This document shows, piece by piece, positions 63,657 through 64,000 of a stretch of 64,000 nucleotides of DNA. Source of the stretch: Sabulibacter ruber (GTDB lineage: Bacteria > Bacteroidota > Bacteroidia > Cytophagales > Hymenobacteraceae). Location of the stretch: assembly GCF_017355955.1 (NCBI RefSeq), contig NZ_JAFFID010000001.1, forward strand, positions 310,001-374,000, in the 5' to 3' direction. The notes beneath the pieces are model-generated. The model had not been told where the DNA came from and did not search any database. It saw only the letters and a list, made by a program, of their open reading frames with translations. Position 1 is the first letter of the stretch. Every line of letters begins with the position of its first letter. The position numbers and the translations under genes were made by a program.

Positions 63657-64000
63657 CTAGGCAAAAACAAGGCTCTGCTGGTATGCTTTAGGGGTGAGCC
63701 CTACCTCTTTCTTAAAGGCCCTTATAAAGTAATGGAGGTTCTGGAAACCCGCCATGTAGCACACCTGGGTCACGGAATTGCTGGGTTGCCGGAGGTATTC
63801 CTTGGCTAACTTCAGGCGCTCTTTCAATATGAAATCTGCGGGAGCAAACCCGAATTCCTCCTTGAACTTACGGAAGAAATTGGCTCGGCTCATGCAGGCT
63901 TTTTCGCTCAGTTTCTCCACGTCCAGCTTTTCCCTTATGTTTTCTTTAATGTAGCGGATTACATGCGCGAACCGGTTACTGCTGGAGAGTTTCAGGTAAT
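63657..64000 (-). CDS. AraC-family transcriptional regulator, 3' end (start outside window)
   Basis: The reading frame runs off the window end (about 113 codons visible). The visible part covers both helix-turn-helix motifs of the AraC DNA-binding domain: KLSEKACMSRANFFRKFKEE and LRQPSNSVTQVCYMAGFQNL, then HYFIRAFKKEVGLTPKAYQQ. The effector domain is outside the window. Residues upstream of the first HTH (FAHVIRYIKENIREKLDVE) belong to the linker. It is convergent with the dehydrogenase gene. Confidence 0.93.
   Translation of the reverse strand, partial: YLKLSSSNRFAHVIRYIKENIREKLDVEKLSEKACMSRANFFRKFKEEFGFAPADFILKERLKLAKEYLRQPSNSVTQVCYMAGFQNLHYFIRAFKKEVGLTPKAYQQSLVFA

Overview
The window looks like chromosomal DNA of a Bacteroidota member, most likely from the Cytophagales / Hymenobacteraceae (Rufibacter-, Nibribacter- or Pontibacter-like; the genus is a guess). 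The evidence is a SusC/SusD pair, a type IX secretion C-terminal sorting domain, a TamL-type lipoprotein with a BamA-like barrel, DUF349, DUF1015 and DUF4136 proteins, and several promoters with the Bacteroidota -7 box TAnnTTTG, often with a TTTG or TTG box about 19-21 bases upstream. I see no rRNA, prophage, insertion sequence, CRISPR array or plasmid function. Most of it reads as ordinary core genome with short operons.

Layout. 1-4.2 kb: 3' end of a 2-oxoacid dehydrogenase E1-beta gene, a TamL-like outer-membrane assembly protein, and a divergent SpoU/TrmH RNA methyltransferase. 4.3-6.9 kb: an ECF sigma factor, a membrane protein in the anti-sigma position and an outer-membrane barrel protein in one operon. 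7-13.7 kb: exported rhodanese, bestrophin, a Usp-like protein, an OmpR/histidine-kinase pair, a CoA-binding protein and an FAD oxidoreductase. 14.3-20 kb: SusC/SusD and a small T9SS-sorted protein. 20-25.7 kb: tryptophan-2,3-dioxygenase-like protein, then a tight operon sdaAB - tolC-like - HlyD-like adaptor - gpsA. 25.8-28.3 kb: pdxH - DUF1015 - maf. 28.5-31.7 kb: YqgE, DUF349 and two identical tRNA-Thr(UGU). 31.9-41 kb: single genes (DUF305, class I aldolase, AI-2E-type permease, erythromycin-esterase-like, cyanophycinase, Pcm, SDR). 41.3-45.1 kb: oxidative pentose-phosphate operon gnd - zwf - pgl. 45.1-51.4 kb: cupin, small barrel protein, HD hydrolase and two tandem M14 carboxypeptidase-like genes. 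52.3-60.3 kb: small lipoprotein, gyrA, TPR protein, mgsA, DUF4136, TerB-like, TIGR02117-like and nucleoid-associated protein. 60.4-64 kb: fabF with an upstream tetR, a D-2-hydroxyacid dehydrogenase and a truncated AraC regulator.

The most unusual structure is a family of about 23 dispersed imperfect palindromes, roughly 38-50 bp each, nearly all confined to intergenic gaps. The consensus halves are CGTTTTnAGCCTGnTTTTC and AAAACAGGCnnAAAACG around a three-base centre. Four copies have perfectly matched arms although their arm sequences differ, which suggests that pairing is conserved. Other points of interest are a TetR operator lying between the promoter boxes of its own gene with a related site before fabF, a tandem M14 pair that has lost some or all zinc ligands, a 6-phosphogluconate dehydrogenase with an NAD-type cofactor loop, and a possible 35-residue ORF in the gap after susD.
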